A stretch of 64,000 bases of DNA from Asanoa sp040676615 (lineage in GTDB: Bacteria; Actinomycetota; Actinomycetes; Mycobacteriales; Micromonosporaceae). Position 1 is the stretch's first letter, and the number at the start of each line of letters is the position of its first letter. Below are positions 25,130-34,001 of this stretch, piece by piece. Made by a program: the position numbers and the translations under genes. Where the stretch lies: assembly GCF_040676615.1 (NCBI RefSeq), contig NZ_JBFAPI010000017.1, forward strand, positions 1-64,000. The letters are read 5' to 3'. The notes beneath the pieces are model-generated. The model was not told the DNA's origin, did not search any database, and saw nothing but the letters and a program-made list of their open reading frames with translations.

Positions 25130-26443
25130 TTAGGCGGCCTCGCGGAGGGGTGCGGCCAAGGGGCCGGTCTCGGCCAGCACCGCCGCCGGGGTGGCCTCTA
25201 CCGCCTCGACCGGGCCATCGGCGCCGGGCGAGTGCGCCTGGTCCTCCACGTAGCCCGGTCGGCTGATCAGCACACCGGCACCGGCCTGGATGGCGAGCGC
25301 CACGGCGAGCACGCCGAGCGGAGCGAGCCAGCCGCCGGTGGCCTCGTAGAGGATGCCGACCAGCAGCGGGCCCAGCGACGCGAACAGGTAGCCGACGCTC
25401 TGCGCGAAGGCCGACAGCGCCACCGTGCCCTCCGCCGTGCGGGCCCGCAGGCCGATCACGACCAGGCTGACCGGGAAGACCGTCTGCCCGATGCCGAGCA
25501 GCGTGACCCAGAGGACCGCACCGCCGTGCGGTGCGATGGCCAGGCCGACGTAGGAGACACCGCACACGGCCGTCAGCCCGAGGATCAGCGGTCGCAGCCG
25601 CCGCACGCGACCGGCCAGCGCCGGCATCAGCAGCGCGAACGGCAGCGCGAAGAGGGTCACGCCGGCGAGCAGCAGGCCGGCCGTCGACGGGGTGAAGCCG
25701 GAGTCGCGGAACAGTTGCGCCAGCCAGCCCATCACGGCGTAGCCGCCGATCGACTGCATGCCGAAGAACACCGCCATGGACCAGCCGATCCGGGTACGCG
25801 CCGGGCTGATCCGGGCCGACCGGTGGATCGCCCGCCGCTCGACCCGCTGACCACGGCGCAGGGCGGACGGCAGCCACGGGAGGACGGCGACGGCGGCCAG
25901 CAGCGCCCACACGCCGAGGCCGGCCCGCCACGAGCCGAAGGCGTGCGCGACCGGCACGGCCGCGGCCGACGCGGCGGCGGCGCCGACCGACATCGACAGC
26001 GTGTAGGCGCCGGTGACCAGGCCCGGCCGGTCCGGGAAGCCCTGCTTGACCATCATCGGCAGCAGCACGTTGGTGACCGCGATGCCGGCCAGGGCCAGCG
26101 CACTGAACCCGATGAACGCCGCGGGCGAGTCGGTGACCACCCGCAGCAGTTGGCCGAGGGCCAGCACGCTCATGGCGGCGACCAGCAGCCGGGCCGGCGC
26201 GATCCGGCGGACCAGCCACGGTGTGGTCGCGCCGAAGACCGCGAAGGCGATCGTCGGCACCGTGGTGACCACCCCCGCGAGCGCGCCGGAGAGGTGCAGG
26301 CCGTCGCGGACCTCGTCGAGCAGGGCGCCGAGAGAGGTGACCACCGCGCGCAGGTTGACCGCGACCAGCACGATGCCGGCCAGGACGAGCAGCATGCGAC
26401 GGGGTTGGACGGCTGGGCGCGGTGCGGTGGTCGGAAGGCTCAC
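25130..26443 (-). CDS. MFS transporter (CynX/NimT-like)
   Basis: 437 residues from the GTG at 26443; a longer frame to 26500 overlaps the divergent regulator. Twelve hydrophobic helices with a central basic loop (around LRRGQRVERRAIHRSARIS). The early LVAVNLRAVVTSLGALLDEV matches the CynX/NimT branch (cyanate or nitroimidazole-type). Divergent from a FadR-type GntR regulator only 41 bp away, a frequent actinobacterial arrangement in which the regulator controls the exporter. Confidence 0.9.
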   Translation of the reverse strand: MSLPTTAPRPAVQPRRMLLVLAGIVLVAVNLRAVVTSLGALLDEVRDGLHLSGALAGVVTTVPTIAFAVFGATTPWLVRRIAPARLLVAAMSVLALGQLLRVVTDSPAAFIGFSALALAGIAVTNVLLPMMVKQGFPDRPGLVTGAYTLSMSVGAAAASAAAVPVAHAFGSWRAGLGVWALLAAVAVLPWLPSALRRGQRVERRAIHRSARISPARTRIGWSMAVFFGMQSIGGYAVMGWLAQLFRDSGFTPSTAGLLLAGVTLFALPFALLMPALAGRVRRLRPLILGLTAVCGVSYVGLAIAPHGGAVLWVTLLGIGQTVFPVSLVVIGLRARTAEGTVALSAFAQSVGYLFASLGPLLVGILYEATGGWLAPLGVLAVALAIQAGAGVLISRPGYVEDQAHSPGADGPVEAVEATPAAVLAETGPLAAPLREAA

Positions 26444-26484
26444 GGCCTCTACACTAGAATCATGGGACGATTTATGGTGGGGTG

Positions 26485-27159
26485 ATGTTACGCATGACAC
26501 TCAATGCGCGGTCCACACTCGTCCAGCAGGTGATCTCACAGCTCACCGAGCAGATCCGGGCCGGCGAATGGCCGGTCGGGGCCAAGATCCCCACCGAGCC
26601 GCAGCTCGTGGAGCTTCTGGGCGTCGGGCGCAACACCGTGCGCGAGGCCGTTCGCGCGCTCACCCACGCCGGCGTGCTCGAGGGCGTGCAGGGTTCGGGC
26701 ACCTACGTGCGCTCGACCGACGAGCTGACCGGGGTGGTGGCCCGCAAGTTCGGCGCCGCCGATCCCGGGCACACCGTCGAGGTGCGGCGGGCCCTCGAGG
26801 TCGAGGCGGCCCGGTTGGCGGCGCTCCGGCGTACCCCCGAAGACCTGGCCCGGCTCGATGCCGCCCTGGTCGCGCGCGACGCGGCCTGGCAGCGCGGCGA
26901 GGCCGACGCGTTCGTCGAGGCCGACGCCGACCTGCACACGGCCGTGGTGGCCGCGGCACACAACCCGATGCTGGCCGAGCTCTACGCGTCGGTCGGCGCG
27001 GCGATCCGGGCCTCGGTGGCCGCCGCGGTCGGGCCGTCGCTCGCGGCCGGCGGCGCGGGCATCGATCATGGTCAACTGGTCGAGGCGATCAGGGCCGGCG
27101 ATCCCGACGACGCGGCGCGCGAGGCGGGCAGGTTCCTGGAGGCTCCGGTCCGGGCTTAG
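26485..27159 (+). CDS. GntR/FadR-family regulator
   Basis: 224 residues. The ATG at 26485 follows GGTGGGG; ATG at 26494 is possible. Winged helix (about 10-75) with TEPQLVELLGVGRNTVREAVRAL, the standard GntR recognition pattern, then an all-helical FCD ligand domain with His residues (DLHTAVVAAAHNP) that bind metal in the family. Divergent from the MFS gene, which it probably regulates. Confidence 0.92.
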   Translation: MLRMTLNARSTLVQQVISQLTEQIRAGEWPVGAKIPTEPQLVELLGVGRNTVREAVRALTHAGVLEGVQGSGTYVRSTDELTGVVARKFGAADPGHTVEVRRALEVEAARLAALRRTPEDLARLDAALVARDAAWQRGEADAFVEADADLHTAVVAAAHNPMLAELYASVGAAIRASVAAAVGPSLAAGGAGIDHGQLVEAIRAGDPDDAAREAGRFLEAPVRA

Positions 27160-27167
27160 GGTGAGCC

Positions 27168-27620
27168 ATGCTTAAGGGCTTCAAAGACTTCATCATGCGC
27201 GGAAACGTGGTCGACCTCGCGGTCGGCATCGTGATCGGTGCCGCGTTCACCGGCGTGGTCAACCAGTTCACCAAGTCGTTCCTCGAGCCACTGATCAAGC
27301 TGCTCGGTGGCGGTGGCGTCCAGGGCGGCAAGCCGAAAGTCAACGGCGTCGAGTTCGACTGGGCCGGGTTCGTCAACATCGCGATCACCTTCTTCCTGAC
27401 CGCGGCCGTCCTCTACTTCCTCGTCGTCTTCCCGATGAACAAGCTGGCCGAGCGTCGCCAGCGCGGTGAGGAGCCCCCGCCCGCCGCACCGAGCGAGGAG
27501 ATCAAACTGCTCACCGAGATCCGCGACGCCCTCGTCGCGGGCGGCCGGGTGCCCGGTCAGTACCGTTCCTCCGCCCTTGACCAGACCCTCGGCCGGGAGA
27601 ACCCCCCGACCTCGCGCTAA
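27168..27620 (+). CDS. mscL: Large-conductance mechanosensitive channel
   Basis: 150 residues. The N-terminal amphipathic start and TM1 (MLKGFKDFIMRGNVVDLAVG), a periplasmic loop, TM2 (FVNIAITFFLTAAVLYF) and a charged C-terminal helix (EEIKLLTEIRDALVA) are all present. Opens under hypo-osmotic shock to release solutes. Starts 8 bp after the GntR gene. The C-terminal tail is slightly longer than in E. coli. Confidence 0.96.
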   Translation: MLKGFKDFIMRGNVVDLAVGIVIGAAFTGVVNQFTKSFLEPLIKLLGGGGVQGGKPKVNGVEFDWAGFVNIAITFFLTAAVLYFLVVFPMNKLAERRQRGEEPPPAAPSEEIKLLTEIRDALVAGGRVPGQYRSSALDQTLGRENPPTSR

Positions 27621-27636
27621 TCGAACGCATGTTCGA
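27621..27636. promoter_or_regulatory. LexA (SOS) box
   Basis: TCGAAC-GCAT-GTTCGA, an exact match to the actinobacterial LexA consensus TCGAAC(N4)GTTCGA. It directly precedes a small gene starting at 27649, and a GATACT -10-like hexamer (27635-27640) overlaps its edge, so LexA bound here would block that promoter. Confidence 0.8.
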
Positions 27637-27648
27637 TACTGTTCCGCC

Positions 27649-27876
27649 ATGGAGCAACGAAAGCACTGGTGGAACGGTAAGTGGGGGCGCGCCGCGCGGC
27701 GCGACGTCTACCTGCGGATCGACGGCGATACCTGGCATGTCGAGCAGCGGGCGGGTGGCGCCGAGGGCGTGTCCCACTTCTACGAGTACGAGACCGAGGA
27801 GGACGCGTACGACCGCGTGCGCGCCCTTCTCGTCGGTCCGTTCGACTGGCGGGAACTTTCCCGCCCGCCCCAGTAG
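27649..27876 (+). CDS. Small SOS-box-controlled protein of unknown function
   Basis: 75 residues from the ATG at 27649. It is soluble, rich in Trp, Arg and acidic residues, with no recognised domain. The ATG lies 9 bp after a GATACT hexamer and has no ribosome site, consistent with a leaderless mRNA, a common form of SOS genes in actinobacteria. A perfect LexA box lies 12 bp upstream. It ends 1 bp before the end of the converging SCO2521-like gene. Likely made upon DNA damage; function unknown. Confidence 0.75.
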   Translation: MEQRKHWWNGKWGRAARRDVYLRIDGDTWHVEQRAGGAEGVSHFYEYETEEDAYDRVRALLVGPFDWRELSRPPQ

Positions 27877-27877
27877 C

Positions 27878-28810
27878 TCAGGCGGTCGCCGACTCCAGCA
27901 GGGCGAGGGTGCCGAGGGTCATCTGGTCGCGGATCCGGCTGACCGAGGCTTCCCATTGCCGGGTGAAGCCGGGCCGGCGCTCCAGCGACCGCCAGACCGG
28001 CAGCACCGCCTCGTCGACCCGGGCCGCCGGCATCCAGAGATGCAGCAGGGTGTCGATGGCGGGGCGCAGCCGGGCGATCCGCTGCGCCCGGGTGCCCGGG
28101 CCGGTCAGGCTCGATTCCATCAGTGCCAACAGCGTGGTGAGCAGCCAGTCGTGCAGCGCGAGGTCTTCACACAGGTCGACGATCGACCCGGTGTGCTCGC
28201 GCGGCACGACCAGCTCCAGCACCCGCAGCGTCGGCGTCACGACCCGGAAGGTGCCGGTCGCCTCCGCGCCGGGCTCGTCGGTCGGGATCACCACCCAGCG
28301 CATGTGGGTGCGCTGGGTGCGAAACGGCGGGTGCCGGTCGAGCCGGGTCGAGCGCTGCACCGCGTCGAGCGTGCGGCCGCTGATCGCGCCGACGTTGAGC
28401 GTGCCCAGCGCCTGCGAGGTGCCGGCGAAACCGCGGGCGATATCGCCGCCGTCGGCCTTGCCGATCGCCTCGATCGCGCCCGGCCTGGTCAGATAGTGCG
28501 ACCAGGAGAGCCGGCGGTTGGCGGCGCTCTTGACCACGGAGGCGTGCCCGGACCCCTGTGCGACATGGCCGCCGGTGATCGAGGCCCGCGAGATGACCGT
28601 GCCGACCCCGCGGATGACCTTGCCGGAGGCGGCCGGCAGGCGGCAGTCCACACTGGTCAGCAGGTTGGGTGAGACCGCGTAGGCCATCGGCCGCTCGGAG
28701 CGCCGGACCTGCTCCCCGACCAGCAGGTTGAGCACGTCGGCGGTGGCGTCCCAGGGCAGCGACGTCGAGTTCTGCAGAAGTCCGGTGTGGACCTCGCCAA
28801 ACGTGAGCAT
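27878..28810 (-). CDS. SCO2521-family protein
   Basis: 310 residues from the ATG at 28810, with GGAGG 5 bp upstream; a longer frame to 28864 lacks a ribosome site. No membrane helix or known catalytic motif. The N-terminal MLTFGEVHTGLLQNSTSLP and the overall length match the SCO2521 family of actinobacteria, whose members usually occur with SCO2522 to SCO2525 homologues. Here SCO2522-2524 homologues lie 8 kb away (36659-40371). It diverges from the NACHT-HEAT gene with 188 bp between. Function unknown; the family name is from memory of sequence pattern, not a search. Confidence 0.7.
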   Translation of the reverse strand: MLTFGEVHTGLLQNSTSLPWDATADVLNLLVGEQVRRSERPMAYAVSPNLLTSVDCRLPAASGKVIRGVGTVISRASITGGHVAQGSGHASVVKSAANRRLSWSHYLTRPGAIEAIGKADGGDIARGFAGTSQALGTLNVGAISGRTLDAVQRSTRLDRHPPFRTQRTHMRWVVIPTDEPGAEATGTFRVVTPTLRVLELVVPREHTGSIVDLCEDLALHDWLLTTLLALMESSLTGPGTRAQRIARLRPAIDTLLHLWMPAARVDEAVLPVWRSLERRPGFTRQWEASVSRIRDQMTLGTLALLESATA

Positions 28811-28930
28811 GCCCGCCTCCGTGCTGCCCGAACCATACCGGCGCAATTGCATCCCATGGTCCACCCACGGGGCAAGGCCGCCGCGCGGAATGCCACCCAG
28901 ACGATACTTTGATCAATCCCGATGGACCGG

Positions 28931-28954
28931 GGAACCCCAACGTTGCCAGATGTT
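28931..28954 (+). promoter_or_regulatory. Possible ECF-type promoter for the NACHT gene
   Basis: GGAAC at 28931-28935 and GTT at 28952-28954 are separated by 16 bp, the layout of many ECF sigma-factor promoters. It would give a leader of roughly 40 nt before the TTG start. Short motifs; weak evidence. Confidence 0.25.
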
Positions 28955-28998
28955 GGTACGGTAACGGCGCGTGTCGCTCACGTAATCGAGGAGCCGCG

Positions 28999-31900
28999 TT
29001 GACCAAGGTCTACGTCTCAGCAACGTTCCGTGATCTGGAAGAGTGCCGTTCCGCGGTCAAGTTGGCGCTCCGCCGGTTGCGGGTGGAAGACGTGGCCATG
29101 GAGTCCTATGTGGCCGAAGATCGTCGCCCGGTCGAGCGCTGCCTCGAAGACGTCGCCGACTGTGACCTCTACGTGGGCATCTTCGCCTGGCGCTACGGCT
29201 TCGTCCCGCCCGGCTACGACCGGTCGATCACCGAGCTCGAATACCGGCAGGCCGAGGCGATGGGCAAGCCCTGCCTGATCTTCCTGCTCGACGAGGAAGC
29301 GCCGTGGCCGCGGGTGCACATCGACCGCGGCGACGAGGCCGAGCGCATCGAGGCGCTGCGCAGCGAGCTGGTCGTGCGCCACATGTGCAGCACGTTCACC
29401 GGTCCGGGCGACCTCGCCGCGCTGGTCACCGCCGCGGTGGCCAACTGCCTGGCCGACATCGGCCGGCCGACCGGCCACCTCCAGTCGCTGAGCACCGAGA
29501 CCCTCAAGCGCTACTACGACCGCCTCCACCAGCAATACGGCGGTCTCGATCTTGACGCGCTGACGCCGCCGCAGCGCGACGAATACCTCCAGATGCGGCT
29601 GAGCTCGGTCTTCATCGAGCAGTCGGTCCGCGAAGACCCGCCGCCGGTCGAGCTGCCCCGCGAGTGGTGGCAGCGGATGCAGTACGAGGGCCATCTCGAG
29701 ACCGAAGACGTGCCCGACGAGGTCGACCCCGACGAGCTGGCGCTGCTGCACAAGGCCTACCGGGCCAAGCCGCTGCGCCGCCTCTTCGACGTCGTCGCGG
29801 CGCCCGACAACCAGGCCATCGTGCTGCTCGGCGATCCCGGCTCGGGCAAGTCGACGGCGGCCCGCTACATCACCCTCGCGCTGGCGCACACCGGCCCGCC
29901 GGTCGACGACCGTCTCGGCCCGCTCGACGGCCACCTGCCGCTGTTCATCGAGCTGCGCTCCTACGTCGCGCTCTACGCCGAGGGCCGCAGCAGCAACTTC
30001 ATCGACTATCTCGACCAGCGCGCCGGGCTCGACGGGCTGGGCCTGGAGCGGGCGGCGCTGCTGCGCTACCTGACCGGCGGCGGGCCGGCCGTGGTCATCT
30101 TCGACGGTCTCGACGAGATCTTCGACAAGCGGCGCCGCGAGGCGGTCGCCAACCAGATCGCGGCCTTCGCGGGCGAGTTCCCGCACGTGCGGGTCATCGT
30201 CACCTCCCGCATCATCGGGTACGCCCGGCGGATGCTCAGCGAACTCGGCTTCGCCCACTTCACCCTCCAGGACCTCGACGACAGCCAGATCACCGAGTTC
30301 CTGGCCAGCTGGTACGACCTCGCGATGAACGACCGCCCGGGCGACTCGGCGGCGCGCCGGGCCCGGCTGCTCGAGGCGATGCGCCACTCGCCGTCGATCC
30401 GCGAGCTGGCCGGCAACCCGATGCTGCTGACCATCCTGGCGATCATCGGCAAGCACCAGGCGCTCCCCCGCGAACGGTGGAAGCTGTTCGACCACGCCGC
30501 GAGCGTGCTGGTCGAGCACTGGGACATCAACCGCCACCTGCAGGACCAGTACGAGAGCCCGGGCTTCATCGACGCCGAAGACAAGAAGGAACTGCTGCGC
30601 CGGCTGGCCTACAAGGTGCAGAGCGGCGAGCGGGGCCTGGCGGCCAACTACGTCAGCGCCGAAGACCTGAGCGAGGTCTTCGAGGACTACCTGGCCGAGC
30701 GCTACCAGAAGGACCCGTCCGAGGCCCGCGCGATCGCCCGCGCCATGATCAACCAGTTCCGCGAGCGCAACTTCATCCTGAGCCGCTACGGGCCACACCT
30801 CTACGGCTTCGTGCACCGCACATTCCTCGAGTTCTTCTGCGCCGAGGCCGTGGTCGGCAAGTTCAAACACGACCAGCAGTGGCCGTTCAGCCGCCTCAAG
30901 GACCTGTTCGTCGAGCACTGGGCCGACCCGTCCTGGCGCGAGGTGCTCCGGCTGGTCGCCGGTTCCCTCCACGAGCGACACACCGCGCAGTTGATCTCGC
31001 TGCTGGCGACCGACGTCAACCACCCGTGGCCGGCGGGCGCGTTCGCCCAGCCGCCGTGGAACCTGGCGCTGGCCGTGCAGTGCCTGGCCGAGGTGCGCAA
31101 CCCGCACACCGCGGTCGCCGGCCCCGCGCAAGACCTGCTCCGCCGGATCATCCTGCTGATCGAGCACTGTGTCTCGATCGACGACCGCGACACGATGGCG
31201 CTGATCGAGACCGAGATCCTGCCGGCGGCCCGCACGATCGGCGCCACCTGGCCGGGCGGCCAGATCTACTTGAACTGGTACAGGCGCCGTGGCGTCCGAC
31301 TGATCTGGAGCTCGGTCTCGGCCTACGCCGCGCAGCTCGCGGCGATCCTGGCGCCGCCGTCGGATCACGTCGAAGACCTGTTCAGCACCGTGCTCAGCGC
31401 GATCGACGACCGCTGGGCGTCCTACGCGGCGGTCGCCGGCCTGGCCGAGTTGGCCCATGTGGCGGGCACCGCCGCCAACCGGGGCGCCTTCCAACTGGCC
31501 CTGGCCCGGGCTGGCGAGGAGCTGATCCGCCGGGCCCGCGACGACGCCTACGCGGGGGTGCGATTGGCGGCCGTCGAGGCGCTCGGCGAGCGGTTCGGCA
31601 CCGACCCGCGGGTCCGCGACGTGCTGCTGGAGCGGGCCACCGTCGACGGATACGCCGCGGTCCGGCTGGCCGCGGTGCGGGCGCTGGGCGAGCGGTTCCG
31701 CGACGAGTCGGCCGTCCGCCGCCTACTACTTGACCGCACCCGCCGCGACGGCAACGCGGGTGTCCGGCGCACCGCCGTGCAGATGATGGAACGCCTGCCC
31801 TACGACGACTCGGTGCGCAGCGCGCTGGTCGACCGGGTCCGCACCGACCGCGACGCCGAGGTGGTGGCCGTGTCGGCCCGCGCCCTCAACGACTGGGGCC

Positions 31901-33336
31901 TGGGCTACGAGCACCTGCGCGAGCTGCTGATCGAGCGGATCCGGGCCGAGCCCGACGGGGTGGTGCGGCGCTCGGCGGTGCGCGTACTCGCGGATCGTCT
32001 CGGTTCCGGCCAGCCGGTGAAGAGCCTGCTGACCGCCCTGCTTCACGACGACCGCGACGCCGGCGTGCTCAGCGCGGCCGCCAAGACGCTGGTCGAGCGC
32101 TTCGACGCGGCCGACACGGTCAAGGGCCTGCTGATCGAACGCACCGGCCGCGACCCCGACGAGATCGCCCGGCGCGCCGCGGTGCAGATCCTCCGCGAGC
32201 ACTTCCGGGCCGACCCCGAGGTGCACGCGGCCCTGGTCGACTGCGCCCGCAGCGACCGCTCCGCCGAGGTGCGCCTGGTCGCCATCCGGGCGCTGACCGC
32301 GGCGCTGCCCGGCTACGCGCCGGCGGCGACCGCGCTGGCCCGGATCGCGCACACCGACACCGACGCGGCGGTCCGGCTCGCGGCCACCGAGGCCCTGGTC
32401 AAGAAGATCGGCCTCGACGCGGCGGTCTGCGCGGTGCTGTCCCGGCTGGTCGGCGAAGATCCCGACGCCGCGGTCCGGCGCACCGCGGTCGAGGCGCTCG
32501 CCGAGCGCTGCGGCGGCGACACCCCGATCCGCCGCCTGCTGCTCGATCGGGCCCGCCAGGACGCACACGCCGACGTGCGCGGCGCCGCCGTCCGGGCGCT
32601 GGCCAGGCACGCCACCACCCACCCCGAGGTGCTCGAACTGCTGCTGGAGCGCACCCGCGACGACCCCGACGGCCTGGTCTTCGCGGCCGCCGCCAAGGTC
32701 GCCGACGACGGCACCCGCGCGCTGATCGCCGCGCGGGTGCAGACCGACGCCAACCCGCGCGTCCGCGAGGCCGCGGCACACGCCCTCCAGCCCTACGCCG
32801 ACGACCCGGAGGTGCGCGAGATCCTGCTCGACCGGGTCCGGCGCGACCCCGACGCGCTGGTGGTCACCGAGGCGGCGGTCGCCCTGGTCTCGGCCGGCAT
32901 TGACGACGAGCACCGCGACCTGCTGGCCATGCGGGCCACCGGCGACGACGGCACGGTGCGCGCGTCGGCATTGCGCGCATTGGGTGAGTCGTTCGGCGGC
33001 GACCCGGCGATCCGCGACCTGCTGACGGTCGCCGTCCGCCGCGACAGCGACCTGCAGGTCCGTCGCGAGGCTCTGCGGGTGCTGGGCGAGCGGCTCTACG
33101 CGCACGAAGAGGTGCGCCAGACGCTGGTCGACATGGTCCACGACAGCGACTGGTCGATACGCGAGGCGTCGGTGCGGGCGCTGTGCGAACGCTTCGGCGC
33201 CGACCCCGACATCCGCCGGCTGCTGGTCACGCTGGCCAGCAACGACGAAGACCGCAACTTCCGCCGGCTGGCCGGCCAGGCGCTGAGTTGGCTACCCGGC
33301 GCCGACCCCGAGCATCTGCCCGACATCGCCGACTAG
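28999..33336 (+). CDS. DUF4062-NACHT NTPase-HEAT repeat protein (STAND-type)
   Basis: 1445 residues from a TTG at 28999, chosen because GAGGAG lies just upstream and the DUF4062 domain starts at once (TKVYVSATFRDLEECR). Order: DUF4062 (2-105), linker, NACHT-type ATPase with Walker A LLGDPGSGKST (about 276-286) and Walker B VVIFDGLDEIFD (365-376), helical region with the FVHRTFLEFFCAE segment typical of NACHT C-terminal helices (about 610), then about 19-20 HEAT repeats of roughly 31 residues from about 835 to the end. No membrane segment. This matches signal-transducing STAND ATPases: repeats sense a ligand, NACHT oligomerises, the N-terminal domain signals or acts. Similar architectures occur in antiphage bNACHT/Avs-like proteins; an immune role here is inference. 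Confidence 0.9.
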   Translation: MTKVYVSATFRDLEECRSAVKLALRRLRVEDVAMESYVAEDRRPVERCLEDVADCDLYVGIFAWRYGFVPPGYDRSITELEYRQAEAMGKPCLIFLLDEEAPWPRVHIDRGDEAERIEALRSELVVRHMCSTFTGPGDLAALVTAAVANCLADIGRPTGHLQSLSTETLKRYYDRLHQQYGGLDLDALTPPQRDEYLQMRLSSVFIEQSVREDPPPVELPREWWQRMQYEGHLETEDVPDEVDPDELALLHKAYRAKPLRRLFDVVAAPDNQAIVLLGDPGSGKSTAARYITLALAHTGPPVDDRLGPLDGHLPLFIELRSYVALYAEGRSSNFIDYLDQRAGLDGLGLERAALLRYLTGGGPAVVIFDGLDEIFDKRRREAVANQIAAFAGEFPHVRVIVTSRIIGYARRMLSELGFAHFTLQDLDDSQITEFLASWYDLAMNDRPGDSAARRARLLEAMRHSPSIRELAGNPMLLTILAIIGKHQALPRERWKLFDHAASVLVEHWDINRHLQDQYESPGFIDAEDKKELLRRLAYKVQSGERGLAANYVSAEDLSEVFEDYLAERYQKDPSEARAIARAMINQFRERNFILSRYGPHLYGFVHRTFLEFFCAEAVVGKFKHDQQWPFSRLKDLFVEHWADPSWREVLRLVAGSLHERHTAQLISLLATDVNHPWPAGAFAQPPWNLALAVQCLAEVRNPHTAVAGPAQDLLRRIILLIEHCVSIDDRDTMALIETEILPAARTIGATWPGGQIYLNWYRRRGVRLIWSSVSAYAAQLAAILAPPSDHVEDLFSTVLSAIDDRWASYAAVAGLAELAHVAGTAANRGAFQLALARAGEELIRRARDDAYAGVRLAAVEALGERFGTDPRVRDVLLERATVDGYAAVRLAAVRALGERFRDESAVRRLLLDRTRRDGNAGVRRTAVQMMERLPYDDSVRSALVDRVRTDRDAEVVAVSARALNDWGLGYEHLRELLIERIRAEPDGVVRRSAVRVLADRLGSGQPVKSLLTALLHDDRDAGVLSAAAKTLVERFDAADTVKGLLIERTGRDPDEIARRAAVQILREHFRADPEVHAALVDCARSDRSAEVRLVAIRALTAALPGYAPAATALARIAHTDTDAAVRLAATEALVKKIGLDAAVCAVLSRLVGEDPDAAVRRTAVEALAERCGGDTPIRRLLLDRARQDAHADVRGAAVRALARHATTHPEVLELLLERTRDDPDGLVFAAAAKVADDGTRALIAARVQTDANPRVREAAAHALQPYADDPEVREILLDRVRRDPDALVVTEAAVALVSAGIDDEHRDLLAMRATGDDGTVRASALRALGESFGGDPAIRDLLTVAVRRDSDLQVRREALRVLGERLYAHEEVRQTLVDMVHDSDWSIREASVRALCERFGADPDIRRLLVTLASNDEDRNFRRLAGQALSWLPGADPEHLPDIAD
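31501..33270 (+). repeat. Tandem HEAT-repeat coding array, about 93-bp period
   Basis: Inside the NACHT gene, a unit of about 31 codons recurs 19-20 times, built on the pattern ARxDxxAxVRxAAVxAL-ERF-DPxVRxLLLER. Units are diverged at the DNA level but keep period and frame. An alpha-solenoid of this length is a likely ligand- or partner-binding surface. Confidence 0.85.
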
Positions 33337-34001
33337 GGTTCGCCGGCCACGACCAGGCCGTGTTCGTAGGCGAAGACCACGGCCTGGACCCGGTCACGCA
33401 GGCCGAGTTTGGTGAGCACGCTGCTGACGTGGCTCTTCACGGTGGCTTCGGTGACGAACAGGCGTTGGGCGATCTCGATGTTCGACAGGCCCCGCGCGAC
33501 CAGCCCGAGCGTCTCCCGCTCCCGCGGGGTCAGGGCAGTCGTGCCCGGGTCCGATATGCGCAGCGGATCGCGGCGCTTGGCGAACTCCTCGATCAGCCGC
33601 CGGGTGACCGACGGCGACAGCAGCGCCTCGCCGGCGTTCACCACCCGGATCGCGTCGACCAATCGCTCGCGCGAGGCGTCCTTGAGCAGGAACCCGGCGG
33701 CGCCCGCGCGTAGCGCGCCGAACACGTACTCGTCGAGGTCGAACGTGGTCAGCATCAGCACCCGCGGTGGTGGATCGAGGTGCGCCGCGGTGAGCAGCGC
33801 GACCGCCTCGATGCCGTCCATCCGGGGCATGCGGACGTCCATCAGGACCACGTCAGGACGCAGCTTCTCGGCCAGGTCGCGCGCCTCCTGCCCGTCGCCG
33901 GCCTCGGCGATCACGTCGAGGTCGTCGTAGGCCTGCAGGACCAGGCGCAGGCCGGTGCGGACCAGTTCCTGGTCGTCGGCGATCAGGATGCGGATGCTCA
34001 C
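33333..34001 (-). CDS. NarL-type response regulator
   Basis: 222 residues from the GTG at 34001, which overlaps the kinase stop (GTGA). Receiver domain with Asp55 (VVLMDVRMP) and conserved acidic pair at 9-10, then a LuxR-type HTH (about 155-215: LTPRERETLGLVARGLSNIEIA). Works with the DesK-like kinase just upstream, followed in the same operon direction by an ABC exporter encoded upstream, a LiaR/BceR-like control scheme. Its stop codon overlaps that of the NACHT gene. Confidence 0.93.
   Translation of the reverse strand: MSIRILIADDQELVRTGLRLVLQAYDDLDVIAEAGDGQEARDLAEKLRPDVVLMDVRMPRMDGIEAVALLTAAHLDPPPRVLMLTTFDLDEYVFGALRAGAAGFLLKDASRERLVDAIRVVNAGEALLSPSVTRRLIEEFAKRRDPLRISDPGTTALTPRERETLGLVARGLSNIEIAQRLFVTEATVKSHVSSVLTKLGLRDRVQAVVFAYEHGLVVAGEP

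Noticed and set aside
29017..31494. Long minus-strand frame opposite the NACHT gene
   Set aside because: No recognisable domain; the plus strand carries Walker A/B motifs and a repeat solenoid.
31501..33270. Regular about 93-bp repeats considered as a CRISPR or satellite array
   Set aside because: They stay in frame, are diverged in DNA but conserved as HEAT helices, and have no spacers.
13663..33336. Treating the caspase-WD40 gene and NACHT gene as one system
   Set aside because: They are 14 kb apart with many unrelated genes between, so a link is not supported by position.
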